NCBI GenBank assembly: GCA_902826115.1
Contig: CADEDO010000013.1
Span: 1 to 50,973 of the forward strand
DNA: 50,973 nucleotides
Direction of reading: 5' to 3'
DNA from: an uncultured Nitrosomonas sp.
Lineage (GTDB): Bacteria; Pseudomonadota; Gammaproteobacteria; Burkholderiales; Nitrosomonadaceae
Position numbers and translations under genes: made by a program. This document shows, one piece after another, positions 41,500 to 50,913 of the stretch; the first letter of the stretch is position 1, and the number at the start of each line of letters is the position of its first letter. The notes under the pieces were generated by a model. The model was not told where the DNA came from. It worked only from the letters and a program-made list of their open reading frames with translations, and did not search any database.

Positions 41500-42972
41500 C
41501 TAGATTTTACTATCCAATCCATTCTCGACAATTTCTGCCGCACGCAGCAATGCCTTGGCTTTGTTCTGCGTTTCAACCCACTCATTATGCGGAATTGAAT
41601 CGGCAACGATACCTGCACCAGCCTGGACATGTAATTTGCCATCCTTGATCACGCCAGTGCGGATGGCGATGGCTAAATCCATGTCGCCATTGAAGCCTAG
41701 ATAACCAACTGCACCCGCATATACTCCGCGTTTGGAAACTTCCAATTCATCGATAATTTCCATAGCACGGACTTTAGGAGCGCCACTGACCGTGCCAGCC
41801 GGGAAAGTGGCCCGCAATACATCAATCGCCGTCAATTCAGGTTTTAACTTACCTTCCACATTGGAAACAATGTGCATGACATGCGAGTAATTTTCTATTT
41901 GCATTTTTTCAGTGACTTTAACCGTTCCAGTTTGCGCTACACGTCCAATGTCATTGCGTCCCAAATCCATCAACATGACATGTTCAGCTAATTCTTTGGG
42001 GTCGGCCAGTAGATCGGCTGCTAATTCAGCATCTTCCTGAGGGGTTTTTCCACGCGGACGGGTTCCTGCGATGGGACGAACGGTCACTATATCCCCCTCA
42101 AGGCGCACCAATATTTCCGGAGAAGCGCCCACCACATGAAAATCATTGAAATGATAGAAAAACATGTAGGGAGATGGATTCAGACTGCGCAGTGCCCGAT
42201 AAAGCGATAACGGAGATGCGCTAAAGGGTTTGCTGGTACGTTGAGACAACACCACCTGCATGATATCGCCATCGTAAATATAACGTTTGGCGCGCTCGAC
42301 AGCCGATTTAAAATCCGCTTCAGAAAATTCGGAAACGGCAACCCCGGGAGCAACCGCTTGTTCCACTGGAATCTGAATCGATTGGCGAAGTTTTGCCAAT
42401 AGAGTTTTTAAGCGATTGCGCCCGGATTGGTAGGCATCATTATTTTCAGGATTAACATACACGATCAAATACAGTTTGCCCGAAAGATTGTCGATTACTG
42501 CCAGCTCTTCTGATAGCAACAGCAATACATCAGGGGTATTTAAAGTATCCGGTTGCGCATGATCGATCAATTTATGCTCAATATAGCGAACCGTATCGTA
42601 TGAAAAATAACCGACTAATCCACCACTGAATCGTGAAATGCCTGCTGGACAAGGCGCCGCCTTGAATTTCGACAGGTAGGATTGGATAAAAGCCAGGGTA
42701 TCATCAACCTTGATCACTTCAGAATCATCATGATCCACCAAGGTCACCGTATTGTTACGAGCTTCGATACGCATGGTTGCCGGTAGCCCAACAAATGAAA
42801 ATCGACCGAAACGTTCACCTCCCTGCACAGATTCCAATAAATACGAATAAGGCTGATTGGCAAGTTTTAGATAAATAGACAACGGTGTATCGAGATCCGC
42901 AAAGGTCTCCAGCACCATCGGAATACGATTGTATCCTTGTTGAACAAGCTGATTAAACTCTTCTTCAGTCAT
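41500..42972 (-). CDS. trpE: Anthranilate synthase component I
   Basis: Chorismate to anthranilate, first step of tryptophan synthesis. It has 490 residues. The N-terminal [18 protein letters not shown] region contains the tryptophan feedback site. The chorismate-binding part has [37 protein letters not shown] and [15 protein letters not shown], all intact. AGAGGTGG precedes the ATG. It ends the rpe-gph-trpE run (gph is 119 bases upstream) and is closed by a terminator, so the usual trpG-trpD-trpC genes do not follow here. Confidence 0.96.
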   Translation of the reverse strand: MTEEEFNQLVQQGYNRIPMVLETFADLDTPLSIYLKLANQPYSYLLESVQGGERFGRFSFVGLPATMRIEARNNTVTLVDHDDSEVIKVDDTLAFIQSYLSKFKAAPCPAGISRFSGGLVGYFSYDTVRYIEHKLIDHAQPDTLNTPDVLLLLSEELAVIDNLSGKLYLIVYVNPENNDAYQSGRNRLKTLLAKLRQSIQIPVEQAVAPGVAVSEFSEADFKSAVERAKRYIYDGDIMQVVLSQRTSKPFSASPLSLYRALRSLNPSPYMFFYHFNDFHVVGASPEILVRLEGDIVTVRPIAGTRPRGKTPQEDAELAADLLADPKELAEHVMLMDLGRNDIGRVAQTGTVKVTEKMQIENYSHVMHIVSNVEGKLKPELTAIDVLRATFPAGTVSGAPKVRAMEIIDELEVSKRGVYAGAVGYLGFNGDMDLAIAIRTGVIKDGKLHVQAGAGIVADSIPHNEWVETQNKAKALLRAAEIVENGLDSKI

Positions 42973-43091
42973 TTGATTGCACCACCTCTGTCATCAATGC
43001 CAAAACGATTTAATTGAAGTGTTTTATGCATGCCGTCTCATTCTAGGGATCAGGAATTTATAAACGAATGATTGAAAAGTTATTTGTATGA

Positions 43092-43814
43092 TTATTTAGA
43101 AATTAGCTTGGATGCTTCAATCAGCGTTTCAACAATGGCATCACAATCGAGTTCATAAACATTGCGACCTTCATTATAACCATAGGGCACACAAAAAACA
43201 TGACAACCAGCCGCTCTGGCAGCAATGGCATCATTGAGTGAGTCTCCAATTAACAGTGCTTCATGAGGTTGCACATCAAAATGTTTGCAGATGTGAGTCA
43301 ATGGCATGGGATCAGGTTTTTTCTTAGGTAGACTGTCTCCAGACAATACAATTTCAAATTGCTCATATAAGCCTGTTGAGCGTAACAAAGGTAACGTAAA
43401 GGCTTCAGCTTTATTGGTGATGCATGCCAGCTTGAAACCTGCCTGTTGCATTATTTTGATACCTTCCAGAACACCAGGATACGGACGCGTATTCACACTT
43501 AAATTATTCGCGTAATGCTTTTCGTATAGTGGTAGCGCTTGCGCAAATAACGCAGCATCGGGTTCTCCATCAAGCTGGCCGGTTAACGTTCGTTTGACCA
43601 GCTTCTGAATCCCTTTTCCAATATAAGAACGAATCGTTGACGTTGATTGCTCCGGCAATCCCAGATCTTTTAACATCAAATTTGCCGCTAAGGCGAGATC
43701 GTCTGCAGTGTCAAGCAGAGTGCCATCCAAATCGATCATGATCACTTTGATGGATATTGGTAATTTAACTTCTTTTACAGACGCATCTGCAGTGCTAGAA
43801 AGATTTTGGTTCAT
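43092..43814 (-). CDS. gph: Phosphoglycolate phosphatase
   Basis: HAD-superfamily phosphatase that removes 2-phosphoglycolate, a product of RuBisCO oxygenation and DNA repair. It has 240 residues. Motif I D-x-D-G-T (D28, D30 in MIDLDGTLLDT), the helical cap (about 40-110), the motif II threonine in LACITNKA, the lysine in LPKKKPDP, and GDSLNDAIAARAAG are present. About 24 residues precede the core, longer than in E. coli. In an autotroph with RuBisCO it would do photorespiratory salvage; the carbon-fixation link is inferred. It sits between rpe and trpE, a conserved betaproteobacterial order. Confidence 0.92.
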   Translation of the reverse strand: MNQNLSSTADASVKEVKLPISIKVIMIDLDGTLLDTADDLALAANLMLKDLGLPEQSTSTIRSYIGKGIQKLVKRTLTGQLDGEPDAALFAQALPLYEKHYANNLSVNTRPYPGVLEGIKIMQQAGFKLACITNKAEAFTLPLLRSTGLYEQFEIVLSGDSLPKKKPDPMPLTHICKHFDVQPHEALLIGDSLNDAIAARAAGCHVFCVPYGYNEGRNVYELDCDAIVETLIEASKLISK

Positions 43815-43857
43815 TTAAATATAGAAAATAGCAATCAGCGAGTAGGGTGGTAGTCAA

Positions 43858-44535
43858 TTATACTTTTGCCAGTTCAGCACGAAACGCCGCCAGCACACTG
43901 TCATAACGATGAGGATCGGTATCTTTGCCAGCTTGATAAATGGCTGATCCTGCCACGAAGGTATCCGCGCCGGCACGGGCAATCTCAGCGATATTGTCTA
44001 CTTTAACGCCACCATCAATTTCCAGCATGATATTTTTTCCACTGGCATCAATACGTTGTCTAACAGCTTTTAACTTGTTGAGTGCTTCAGGAATAAATTT
44101 TTGCCCGCCAAACCCGGGATTTACTGACATAATAAGAATCAAATCAAGTTTATCGAGAACGTGATCCAGATAGTGCAAGGGGGTCGCGGGATTAAAAACC
44201 AGGCCAGCTTTACAGCCTTGTTCTTTAATCAAGCCGATGGTGCGATCAATGTGATTCGATGCCTCAGGGTGAAATGAAATGATATTAGCACCCGCTTTGG
44301 CAAAATCTGGAATAATACGATCAACAGGTTCTACCATTAAATGCACATCAATGATTGCATCGGTAACTGGACGGATCGCTTCGCAAACCAAAGGACCGAT
44401 AGTGAGGTTAGGAACATAATGATTATCCATCACATCAAAGTGAATGATATCGGCTCCTGAATCTATGACGGCGGTAATTTCGTCGCCAAGTTTGGCGAAA
44501 TTGGCGGAAAGAATACTGGGTGCAATGCGGTACAT
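43858..44535 (-). CDS. rpe: Ribulose-phosphate 3-epimerase
   Basis: Interconverts ribulose-5-phosphate and xylulose-5-phosphate in the pentose phosphate and Calvin pathways. It has 225 residues in a TIM barrel. Visible features are the start [32 protein letters not shown] with metal ligands, [20 protein letters not shown], the barrel-end EIDGGVK and the phosphate-binding VAGSAIYQ. The ATG at 44535 follows a GAGG site. It leads the rpe-gph-trpE run and is divergent from apaG, an arrangement conserved in the group. Confidence 0.97.
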   Translation of the reverse strand: MYRIAPSILSANFAKLGDEITAVIDSGADIIHFDVMDNHYVPNLTIGPLVCEAIRPVTDAIIDVHLMVEPVDRIIPDFAKAGANIISFHPEASNHIDRTIGLIKEQGCKAGLVFNPATPLHYLDHVLDKLDLILIMSVNPGFGGQKFIPEALNKLKAVRQRIDASGKNIMLEIDGGVKVDNIAEIARAGADTFVAGSAIYQAGKDTDPHRYDSVLAAFRAELAKV

Positions 44536-44678
44536 GAAAACCTCTCAATAATCAAAGTTGTTATTTTAACCGCAAATATCCAACTACGCGTAACAGAGAT
44601 CACGATTTATGTATAAATTATATTAATACTTTCCATACTTTTTTTTGATACCGTATTAATAAATAATGTGAAATAAAA

Positions 44679-45062
44679 ATGACTGAAAATAAAAAATATG
44701 AAATTGATGTCAGTATTCGTACGGTATATCTGCCTGATCAATCTGATGAAGAATCTGCGAGGCATGTATTTGCCTACACCATCACTATCGCAAATAACGG
44801 TACGGTAGCGACCCAGTTAATTAGTCGACACTGGATCATCGATAATGGTGATGGCACTACCCAAGAAGTACGCGGATTAGGCGTAGTCGGCGAACAACCG
44901 CTGCTCAAGCCCGGAGATAGCTTCGAATATACCAGTGGAACGGTCATTTCATCCGCTGTTGGGTCCATGAAGGGTAGCTATCAGATGGCAGCAGAAGATG
45001 GTTATCATTTTGATGTCGCCATTCCCGAATTTATTCTCAGCGTCCCGCGAATTCTGCATTAG
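44679..45062 (+). CDS. apaG: Co2+/Mg2+ efflux-associated protein ApaG
   Basis: A 127-residue protein with a fibronectin-III-like beta sandwich. Recognisable parts are FAYTITIANNGTVATQLISRHWIIDNGDG, the conserved RGLGVVGEQPLLKPGDSFEYTSG, and the GSMKGSYQM segment. Homologues are linked to divalent-metal resistance and nucleotide binding, without a settled biochemical role. It is divergent from rpe, and the next gene is a methyltransferase 54 bases downstream. The start has no strong ribosome site. Confidence 0.95.
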   Translation: MTENKKYEIDVSIRTVYLPDQSDEESARHVFAYTITIANNGTVATQLISRHWIIDNGDGTTQEVRGLGVVGEQPLLKPGDSFEYTSGTVISSAVGSMKGSYQMAAEDGYHFDVAIPEFILSVPRILH

Positions 45063-45116
45063 ATCGATCAAAATTTAATGATACGTATCAGTTAGCAGCG
45101 CTCAGCGAATATTCAG

Positions 45117-45821
45117 ATGACCGGTAAACTCTATTTAATCCCAACTCCGATTAGCGAGGAAAACATCGCCTGGGCAATGCCGGCGGCAGTTCAGCAATGC
45201 ATAGCCGAATTGGCATATTTTATTGTTGAACACCCCAAAACAGCTCGACAATTTTTGAAACAGATCAGTTCCAAGCATGCGCTGCAAACTTTAAACATGC
45301 AAATTCTGGATGAACATACACCATCGGATGATCTCGTAACGTTACTGGATCCCTTATTAGCGGGACACGATGTGGGATTGTTATCCGAGGCAGGTTGCCC
45401 GGCGGTCGCCGATCCTGGCGCCGAATTGGTGCGATTAGCGCACAAAAACAATATCAGGATAATTCCATTGGTTGGACCATCATCCATTTTGCTGGCATTA
45501 ATGGCGTCGGGTTTGAATGGACAACAATTTGCCTTTAACGGCTATTTGCCAATCGAGAGCAATGCACGTATCAGCAAAATAATAGAGTTAGAGAAGTTAT
45601 CCATTAGCCGAAACCAAACGCAAATCTTTATTGAAGCGCCATATCGTAATCAAAAATTACTGGAACAACTGGTTAAGACTTGTAGTGATTCTACAAATCT
45701 ATGTATTGCGAGTCACCTGACTTTCTCTAATGAGATGGTTGCAACTAGAACTGTCAAAGAGTGGAATCGCTCTTTGCCAGATATCAACAAAATCCCCACC
45801 ATTTTTTTATTGCACGGATAA
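45117..45821 (+). CDS. SAM-dependent methyltransferase, RsmI-like (tetrapyrrole methylase fold)
   Basis: A 234-residue protein of the tetrapyrrole methylase superfamily, related to RsmI, which methylates 16S rRNA C1402. The N-terminal GKLYLIPTPISEENI aligns with RsmI's start, the second motif is GLLSEAGCPAVADPGAELV, then PLVGPSSILLALMASG and the C-terminal IEAPYRNQKLL. These differ from canonical RsmI (S/D-AG-T-P), so this is a divergent paralogue found in several proteobacteria; its target is not known. It follows apaG and is convergent with gloA. Confidence 0.82.
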   Translation: MTGKLYLIPTPISEENIAWAMPAAVQQCIAELAYFIVEHPKTARQFLKQISSKHALQTLNMQILDEHTPSDDLVTLLDPLLAGHDVGLLSEAGCPAVADPGAELVRLAHKNNIRIIPLVGPSSILLALMASGLNGQQFAFNGYLPIESNARISKIIELEKLSISRNQTQIFIEAPYRNQKLLEQLVKTCSDSTNLCIASHLTFSNEMVATRTVKEWNRSLPDINKIPTIFLLHG

Positions 45822-45859
45822 AAGTTAAGAAAAACAAACTGAATGGCTAGTGAAAATGC

Positions 45860-46249
45860 TTATGCTGTTTTTTTCTGGATAAATTCAATCTTGTAACCGT
45901 CGGGATCTTCTATGAACGCGATAACTGTTGTGCCGTGTTTCATGGGACCGGCTTCACGAGTCACTTTCCCACCCAGTTTTTTTGTATTTTCACAGGCTTG
46001 ATAAGCATCATTCACTTCAACCGCAATGTGACCAAAACCATTTCCCAAGTCATATTCGGAAGTATCCCAGTTATGCGTCAACTCAAGAACCGTGCCATCT
46101 GTTTCATCCTGATAGCCTACAAAAGCCAGAGTAAATTTGCCATCAGGATAATCTTTGCGCCGAAGCAGTTTCATACCCAAAACCTGGGTATAAAACTCAA
46201 GCGATTTATCTAGATTGCCAACCCGGAGCATGGTATGCAAAATTCGCAT
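45860..46249 (-). CDS. gloA: Lactoylglutathione lyase (glyoxalase I)
   Basis: Converts the methylglyoxal-glutathione hemithioacetal to S-lactoylglutathione. It has 129 residues, the short bacterial nickel-type length. The four metal ligands are in place: H5, E56 (TVLELTHNW), H74 (GFGHIAVEV) and E122 (DPDGYKIEF). It begins one base after the rubredoxin stop on the same strand, so the two are co-transcribed. Confidence 0.97.
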   Translation of the reverse strand: MRILHTMLRVGNLDKSLEFYTQVLGMKLLRRKDYPDGKFTLAFVGYQDETDGTVLELTHNWDTSEYDLGNGFGHIAVEVNDAYQACENTKKLGGKVTREAGPMKHGTTVIAFIEDPDGYKIEFIQKKTA

Positions 46250-46250
46250 C

Positions 46251-46439
46251 TTATATTTTTACCATTTCAAAATCTTCTTTACGGGCGCCACATTCCGGAC
46301 ATGTCCAATTGATCGGAACATCTTCCCAGCGAGTGCCCGGTGCTATGCCTTCATCGGGAGATCCCAGCGCTTCATCATAGATAAAGCCACAAATTAAGCA
46401 CATATAACGATTGTAATCGCGATTCTCTTCGGTAGGCAT
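46251..46439 (-). CDS. Rubredoxin
   Basis: A small iron-sulfur (FeCys4) electron carrier of 62 residues when started at the ATG at 46439; a TTG four codons upstream is less likely. Iron ligands C14 and C17 in [14 protein letters not shown] and C47 and C50 in [13 protein letters not shown] are complete. The gene is divergent from thiD and followed by gloA. Its redox partner is not evident here. Confidence 0.95.
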   Translation of the reverse strand: MPTEENRDYNRYMCLICGFIYDEALGSPDEGIAPGTRWEDVPINWTCPECGARKEDFEMVKI

Positions 46440-46491
46440 GATAGATAGCAACTTCCTTTTAGGTTAAAATGATATTTTACGGTATTAATGC

Positions 46492-47361
46492 ATGTTACAG
46501 CCACCCCCAATTGTACTTTCTTTTGCAGCCAATGACCCCAGTGGCGGAGCCGGCATTCAAGCCGATATGCTCACCATTGCAAGCTTAGGCTGTCATCCAC
46601 TATCCGTAGTGACTGCTATTACTGTTCAAGACACTACCGGCGTGGATGAAGTGATGCCGCTTGATCCTGAATGGGTAGCTGATCAGGCTAGAGCGGTGCT
46701 AGAAGACATGCCGGTTCATGCTTTCAAGATTGGTTTGTTAGGCAGTGTTGAAATCATTGCTACTATTGCGGAAGTCATTTCTGATTATCCGTATATTCCG
46801 CTGGTCATGGATCCGGTATTAACTTCTGGACGTGGAGACGAGTTAGCCAACGAAGACATGGTCGATGCCATGCGTGAATTGTTACTTCCGCAAGTCACGG
46901 TCTTGACGCCCAATAGTCTTGAGGCTCGGCATTTGGCTCAGCAGGAAAATGACCCGAGTGAATCCAAATTGGATTTAAGTCTCTGTGCGCAAAGATTATT
47001 GCTGATGGGATGCGAATACGTACTTATCACCGGCACGCATGAAAATACGCAGCAGGTTAGAAATACACTGTTTGCTTCCAGCGGCATTATACGCACCGAT
47101 GATTGGGAAAGACTTGAGCACACTTATCATGGTTCGGGCTGCACGCTGGCGTCAGCGATAGCAGCTTCATTGGCTAATGGCTTATCAGTCAGTGACAGCG
47201 TACTTGAAGCTCAAGACTATACATGGCATACATTGCAGGCGGGTTTTCGTCCAGGCATGGGACAATATATTCCCAATAGGCTTTTTTGGGCTAAAGATGG
47301 AGAAGATAACGAAGGCGAGCATGAAGAAAAGGAAGTAATCATTGAGCAGCCTGAAAATTAG
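46492..47361 (+). CDS. thiD: Hydroxymethylpyrimidine/phosphomethylpyrimidine kinase
   Basis: Phosphorylates HMP and HMP-P in thiamine synthesis. It has 289 residues, longer than E. coli ThiD (266) because of an acidic C-terminal tail (about 270-289, rich in E and D) that overlaps thiE. Core features are the start SFAANDPSGGAGIQADML, HPLSVVTAITVQDT, VMDPVLTSGRGDELAN, and the anion-hole motif GSGCTLASAIAASLANG. No TPP riboswitch is visible in the short gap to the rubredoxin gene. Confidence 0.94.
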   Translation: MLQPPPIVLSFAANDPSGGAGIQADMLTIASLGCHPLSVVTAITVQDTTGVDEVMPLDPEWVADQARAVLEDMPVHAFKIGLLGSVEIIATIAEVISDYPYIPLVMDPVLTSGRGDELANEDMVDAMRELLLPQVTVLTPNSLEARHLAQQENDPSESKLDLSLCAQRLLLMGCEYVLITGTHENTQQVRNTLFASSGIIRTDDWERLEHTYHGSGCTLASAIAASLANGLSVSDSVLEAQDYTWHTLQAGFRPGMGQYIPNRLFWAKDGEDNEGEHEEKEVIIEQPEN

Positions 47362-47974
47362 CGGACCTTATGCAATAACTCCAGATCTTAATCAAACCAA
47401 TGATCTGTTGAATAAAACCCGGCAGGTATTGGAAGGCGGAGTAAAACTCGTGCAATATCGTAACAAATCGGCCAATGAATCTTTACGTAGAGAACAAGCG
47501 AAATTACTATTGTCGCTTTGTCGAGAACACAACGCTCTATTAATTATTAATGATCATCTTGAAATAGCTATTGAGATAGATGCAGATGGAGTCCATGTGG
47601 GGAAAAATGATGTGTCGGTTTCTGCAGCGAAAAATCAACTTGGACAAAATAAAATTGTGGGAACCTCATGTTATAACCAGTTAGATTTAGCCATGCAGGC
47701 ACAAAAAGACGGAGCAGATTATATTGCTTTCGGCGCTTTTTTTTCCTCACTGACGAAACCTAATGCAGTTTCAGTGTCTATAAGCTTAGTCAATCAAGCT
47801 CAAAAGGCGCTATCAATTCCTATTGTAGGCATCGGAGGTATTCAATTGACTAACGCCAGAACAGTTATTCAAAGCGGATGCGCAGCAATCGCTGTGTGTC
47901 ATGATTTATTTCAGGCTGAAAATATAAAAGCAACGGCAGAGCACTATGTGCAATTATTTGCAGAAACCATGTAA
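47342..47974 (+). CDS. thiE: Thiamine phosphate synthase
   Basis: Joins HMP-PP and the thiazole phosphate to thiamine monophosphate. It has 210 residues. It starts at TTG (47342), which is 7 bases after a good AAGGAAG site and 20 bases inside thiD, so translation is coupled. Visible parts are the GPYAITPDL start, VKLVQYRNKSAN, the pyrophosphate-loop INDHLEIAIEIDADGVHVGKND, and GIGGIQLTNA. It follows thiD and precedes hemL. Confidence 0.93.
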   Translation: MSSLKISGPYAITPDLNQTNDLLNKTRQVLEGGVKLVQYRNKSANESLRREQAKLLLSLCREHNALLIINDHLEIAIEIDADGVHVGKNDVSVSAAKNQLGQNKIVGTSCYNQLDLAMQAQKDGADYIAFGAFFSSLTKPNAVSVSISLVNQAQKALSIPIVGIGGIQLTNARTVIQSGCAAIAVCHDLFQAENIKATAEHYVQLFAETM

Positions 47975-48023
47975 CGCATTAAAAACAAGATTATCCTTAT
48001 AATTTTTTATCAAGAGTAACTCA

Positions 48024-49304
48024 ATGACTTCACGCAATCATCAATTATTTGAACAGTCTCAACAATATATTCCTGGCGGAGTAAATTCACCCGTTCGTGC
48101 TTTTAAATCAGTGGGAGGGGAACCGATTTTTTTTCAGCGTGGTGAAGGGGCTTATTTTTGGGATGCCGATGGTAAATCCTATATTGATTATGTCGGATCT
48201 TGGGGACCATTGATTCTTGGTCACGCCAACCATGATGTCGTTAAGGCAGTGCAGACAGCCGCTCAAAATGGGCTAACATTTGGAGCGCCAACTGAAGCAG
48301 AACTAGAAATTGCCAAAATGATTTGCCACTTGCTGCCTTCAATCGAACAAGTCAGATTGGTCAGCTCTGGCACCGAAGCCGGCATGAGTGCCATCCGACT
48401 GGCACGTGGTTTTACAGGTCGAAGCCGGATTATAAAATTTGAAGGTTGTTATCATGGGCATGACGATGCTTTATTGGTTAAAGCTGGTTCTGGCGCATTG
48501 ACATTTGGTCATCCGAGTTCTGCGGGAGTACCGGCTGAAACGGTGGGCCATACCATTGTTCTGGATTACAACGATATTTCCGGTATCGAAGCAACATTTA
48601 ATCAATTCGGGCAGGAGATAGCTGCGGTAATTGTCGAGCCCGTTGCCGGTAATATGAATTTGGTTGCCCCCACTGCAGATTTCTTGACCAAATTACGGTC
48701 ATTGTGTACTCAAAGTGGCAGTGTCTTGATATTTGATGAAGTCATGACAGGATTCCGTGTTGATCTTAAGTGCGCGCAAGGGCTTTACCAAATCAAACCG
48801 GATCTGACTATTTTAGGTAAGGTAATTGGTGGCGGCATGCCGATGGCCGCATTTGGCGGCAGGCGCGAAATTATGCAATGTTTAGCGCCGCTGGGGCCGG
48901 TTTATCAGGCAGGCACATTATCTGGCAATCCGGTTGCAGTGGCCGCAGGTCTCGCCACGCTAAAACAGATCCAAGCCCCCGGTTTTTATGAAAAACTGAG
49001 CAACAGAACACAGCAATTAGTCGATGGCATTAGTGCATCTGCCAAGCAATATGGTATTGATTTTTGCGCGCAATCGGTGGGAGGCATGTTCGGCTTATAT
49101 TTCAGAAAAGAAATTCCGACCAGTTTTGCTGAAGTGATGCAATGTGACAAGGAATCTTTCAATCGATTCTTTCACGCGATGTTGAATGAAGGCATATATT
49201 TTGCTCCATCGGCATTTGAAGCTGGTTTTGTATCATCCGTACATGGCGATAATGAATTAAGTAAGACACTATCTGCTGCAGATAAAATATTTAAGAACTG
49301 GTAA
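48024..49304 (+). CDS. hemL: Glutamate-1-semialdehyde 2,1-aminomutase
   Basis: PLP enzyme making 5-aminolevulinate, the haem precursor in the C5 pathway; important in ammonia oxidisers with many c-type cytochromes (context inferred). It has 426 residues. The start [48 protein letters not shown], and the PLP lysine in [19 protein letters not shown] are typical. It lies 49 bases after thiE and ends at a strong terminator. Confidence 0.97.
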   Translation: MTSRNHQLFEQSQQYIPGGVNSPVRAFKSVGGEPIFFQRGEGAYFWDADGKSYIDYVGSWGPLILGHANHDVVKAVQTAAQNGLTFGAPTEAELEIAKMICHLLPSIEQVRLVSSGTEAGMSAIRLARGFTGRSRIIKFEGCYHGHDDALLVKAGSGALTFGHPSSAGVPAETVGHTIVLDYNDISGIEATFNQFGQEIAAVIVEPVAGNMNLVAPTADFLTKLRSLCTQSGSVLIFDEVMTGFRVDLKCAQGLYQIKPDLTILGKVIGGGMPMAAFGGRREIMQCLAPLGPVYQAGTLSGNPVAVAAGLATLKQIQAPGFYEKLSNRTQQLVDGISASAKQYGIDFCAQSVGGMFGLYFRKEIPTSFAEVMQCDKESFNRFFHAMLNEGIYFAPSAFEAGFVSSVHGDNELSKTLSAADKIFKNW

Positions 49305-49327
49305 ATACTCATTAAGAAATTAATCAT

Positions 49328-49357
49328 AAAAAAAGGCGACTTGAGTCGCCTTTTTTT
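49328..49357. terminator. Bidirectional intrinsic terminator between hemL and the cytochrome gene
   Basis: GGCGAC (49335-49340) pairs with GTCGCC (49345-49350) across TTGA, flanked by A7 on the left and T7 on the right. It can terminate hemL on the plus strand and the convergent cytochrome gene on the minus strand. Confidence 0.92.
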
Positions 49358-49395
49358 ATACCGCCCAATTTATAAGCAGGGCTTTTTATTAATTT

Positions 49396-50052
49396 TCAGC
49401 GCATGGTAGAAATATAGACAGAAACAGCGCGTTTTTCTTGTCCACTCATACGAGTCAGAACTTTCTGCATTATTTGATTGTCGTTGCCACGGTCGCCTGT
49501 GTTAAACAAATTGAGCTGAGTCAGGGTATATTCTGCATGCTGGCCAGCTACTGCAGGGTAGTGCGGCGGAATGCCTGATCCATTAGGGCCATGACAACTG
49601 GCACAAGCAGGCACGCCATTCTCGATATTGCCGCCATGATAAAGAATCTTACCTATTTCGATCAATTTCGCATCAGCATCAGTAGCTACTTGACTTGGAT
49701 TCGCTTTCTGTTTTGCATAGTACGCGCCCAGTTTCTTCATATCATCCTGCGAAAGTGCCGCTACCATGGATGACATCACAGGGCTGTTGCGTTTTGCCGG
49801 TTGGGTTTCAGTTGCCTTAAAATCAATTAACTGCTTGGTGATATACTCAGCGTGTTGTCCTGCCAAGATCGGATTCATTGGAATAACGCTATTACCATCT
49901 GCGCTATGGCAACCTGCACATACTCCGGATGCAGTTTCTTCAACGGTGGCAGGTGCAGCGGGAGCCGCATCTGGATTTTCTGTCGTTTCAGCTGAGATGG
50001 GTGCAGATAGCGCTAACGCTAGCAGCATGACTGTATTCTTAATCATTTTCAT
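49396..50052 (-). CDS. Dihaem cytochrome c4
   Basis: A 218-residue periplasmic electron carrier. The signal peptide (1-21) is followed by an alanine/proline-rich linker (about 28-38), then two class I cytochrome c domains with haem motifs CAGCH (C45, C48, H49) and CASCH (C150, C153, H154). Methionine ligands are likely from M59 and others in each half, and the GQHAEY repeat appears in both domains, showing the internal duplication. It would pass electrons toward a terminal oxidase. It is monocistronic and convergent with hemL. Confidence 0.9.
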   Translation of the reverse strand: MKMIKNTVMLLALALSAPISAETTENPDAAPAAPATVEETASGVCAGCHSADGNSVIPMNPILAGQHAEYITKQLIDFKATETQPAKRNSPVMSSMVAALSQDDMKKLGAYYAKQKANPSQVATDADAKLIEIGKILYHGGNIENGVPACASCHGPNGSGIPPHYPAVAGQHAEYTLTQLNLFNTGDRGNDNQIMQKVLTRMSGQEKRAVSVYISTMR

Positions 50053-50189
50053 ATTTCATATCCTGTTCTTAAAAAGGAGTTCAAAAGTTGGTAGATGTAT
50101 TTGACAGTTAACGTCATATTTTAGCAAGGCACAAGAACGTTAACAACAAAATTAAGTTAATATCAAATTTTAAAAATTTATTCATTTCA

Positions 50190-50783
50190 ATGAAAATAAT
50201 CTTTATTCTGCTACTGATTATTAATATCGCTTATGTGATTGGCATACAATTTTACGCAAATGATCAGCAGGCAGCAGTGCCACAATTAATGAATGCTGAG
50301 AAAATCATATTGCTGCCAGCAAGCGAGAACTGCTTGGAGTGGGGCAATTTTCATGAAGAGCAAATGCAGTATGCTGAAACGATTTTATCAGAAATGGTTT
50401 CTGATAAAACTTATGAACTGGAAGAAGCGGGTAATGCCTTGATGTATTGGTTAGCTATTCCACCCTTCATGAATAAAGAAGCAGCCAATCGTGAAATTAA
50501 TAAACTAAGAAATCTTGGCATCGTCAGTTTTCGCGTAAAAGACGAAAATCAATGGAAGAATGCCATCTCTCTAGGCATATTCCATGATAAAAATGAAGCA
50601 CTTAAGCAACTGCAAGAAATAGAAAACAAAGGCATCGAAAATGCCATGATTGAAGAGCGCAGTGTCACTTTAAAGAAAATTGTTTTTCATAATCCCTCAC
50701 GAATGCTTACAGAGCAAATGGAGAAATTAGTTAAACAATTTGAGGATACCTATTTAGCTGAAAGCAAGTGTGAACGCTTATAA
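50190..50783 (+). CDS. SPOR-like membrane-anchored protein
   Basis: A 197-residue protein with one N-terminal membrane helix (2-20) and a periplasmic part. Two segments recall the SPOR peptidoglycan-binding fold: CLEWGNFHEEQMQYAETIL (about 48-66) and AISLGIFHDKNEALKQLQEI (about 125-144), the second being the usual strand-loop-helix. The C-terminal helix is charged. It may bind septal glycan or be a structural relative without that role. It lies between the cytochrome gene (divergent) and map (130 bases downstream). No good ribosome site is seen before the ATG. Confidence 0.65.
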   Translation: MKIIFILLLIINIAYVIGIQFYANDQQAAVPQLMNAEKIILLPASENCLEWGNFHEEQMQYAETILSEMVSDKTYELEEAGNALMYWLAIPPFMNKEAANREINKLRNLGIVSFRVKDENQWKNAISLGIFHDKNEALKQLQEIENKGIENAMIEERSVTLKKIVFHNPSRMLTEQMEKLVKQFEDTYLAESKCERL

Positions 50784-50913
50784 TGTCAATCCATAAAGAT
50801 CACTGAGGTTGATCGGCTATAATTAACCATCTATAAAACAAAATGCATTAGTGCTTATTAACATAAGCTTCTAAAATTGCTATCTAAATCACTGAATAAT
50901 TAAACCAAATAAC

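Noticed and set aside
46440..46491. Possible TPP riboswitch before thiD
   Set aside because: The gap is only 52 bases, too short for the roughly 100-base TPP aptamer, and the conserved CTGAGA/ACCTGA blocks are absent.
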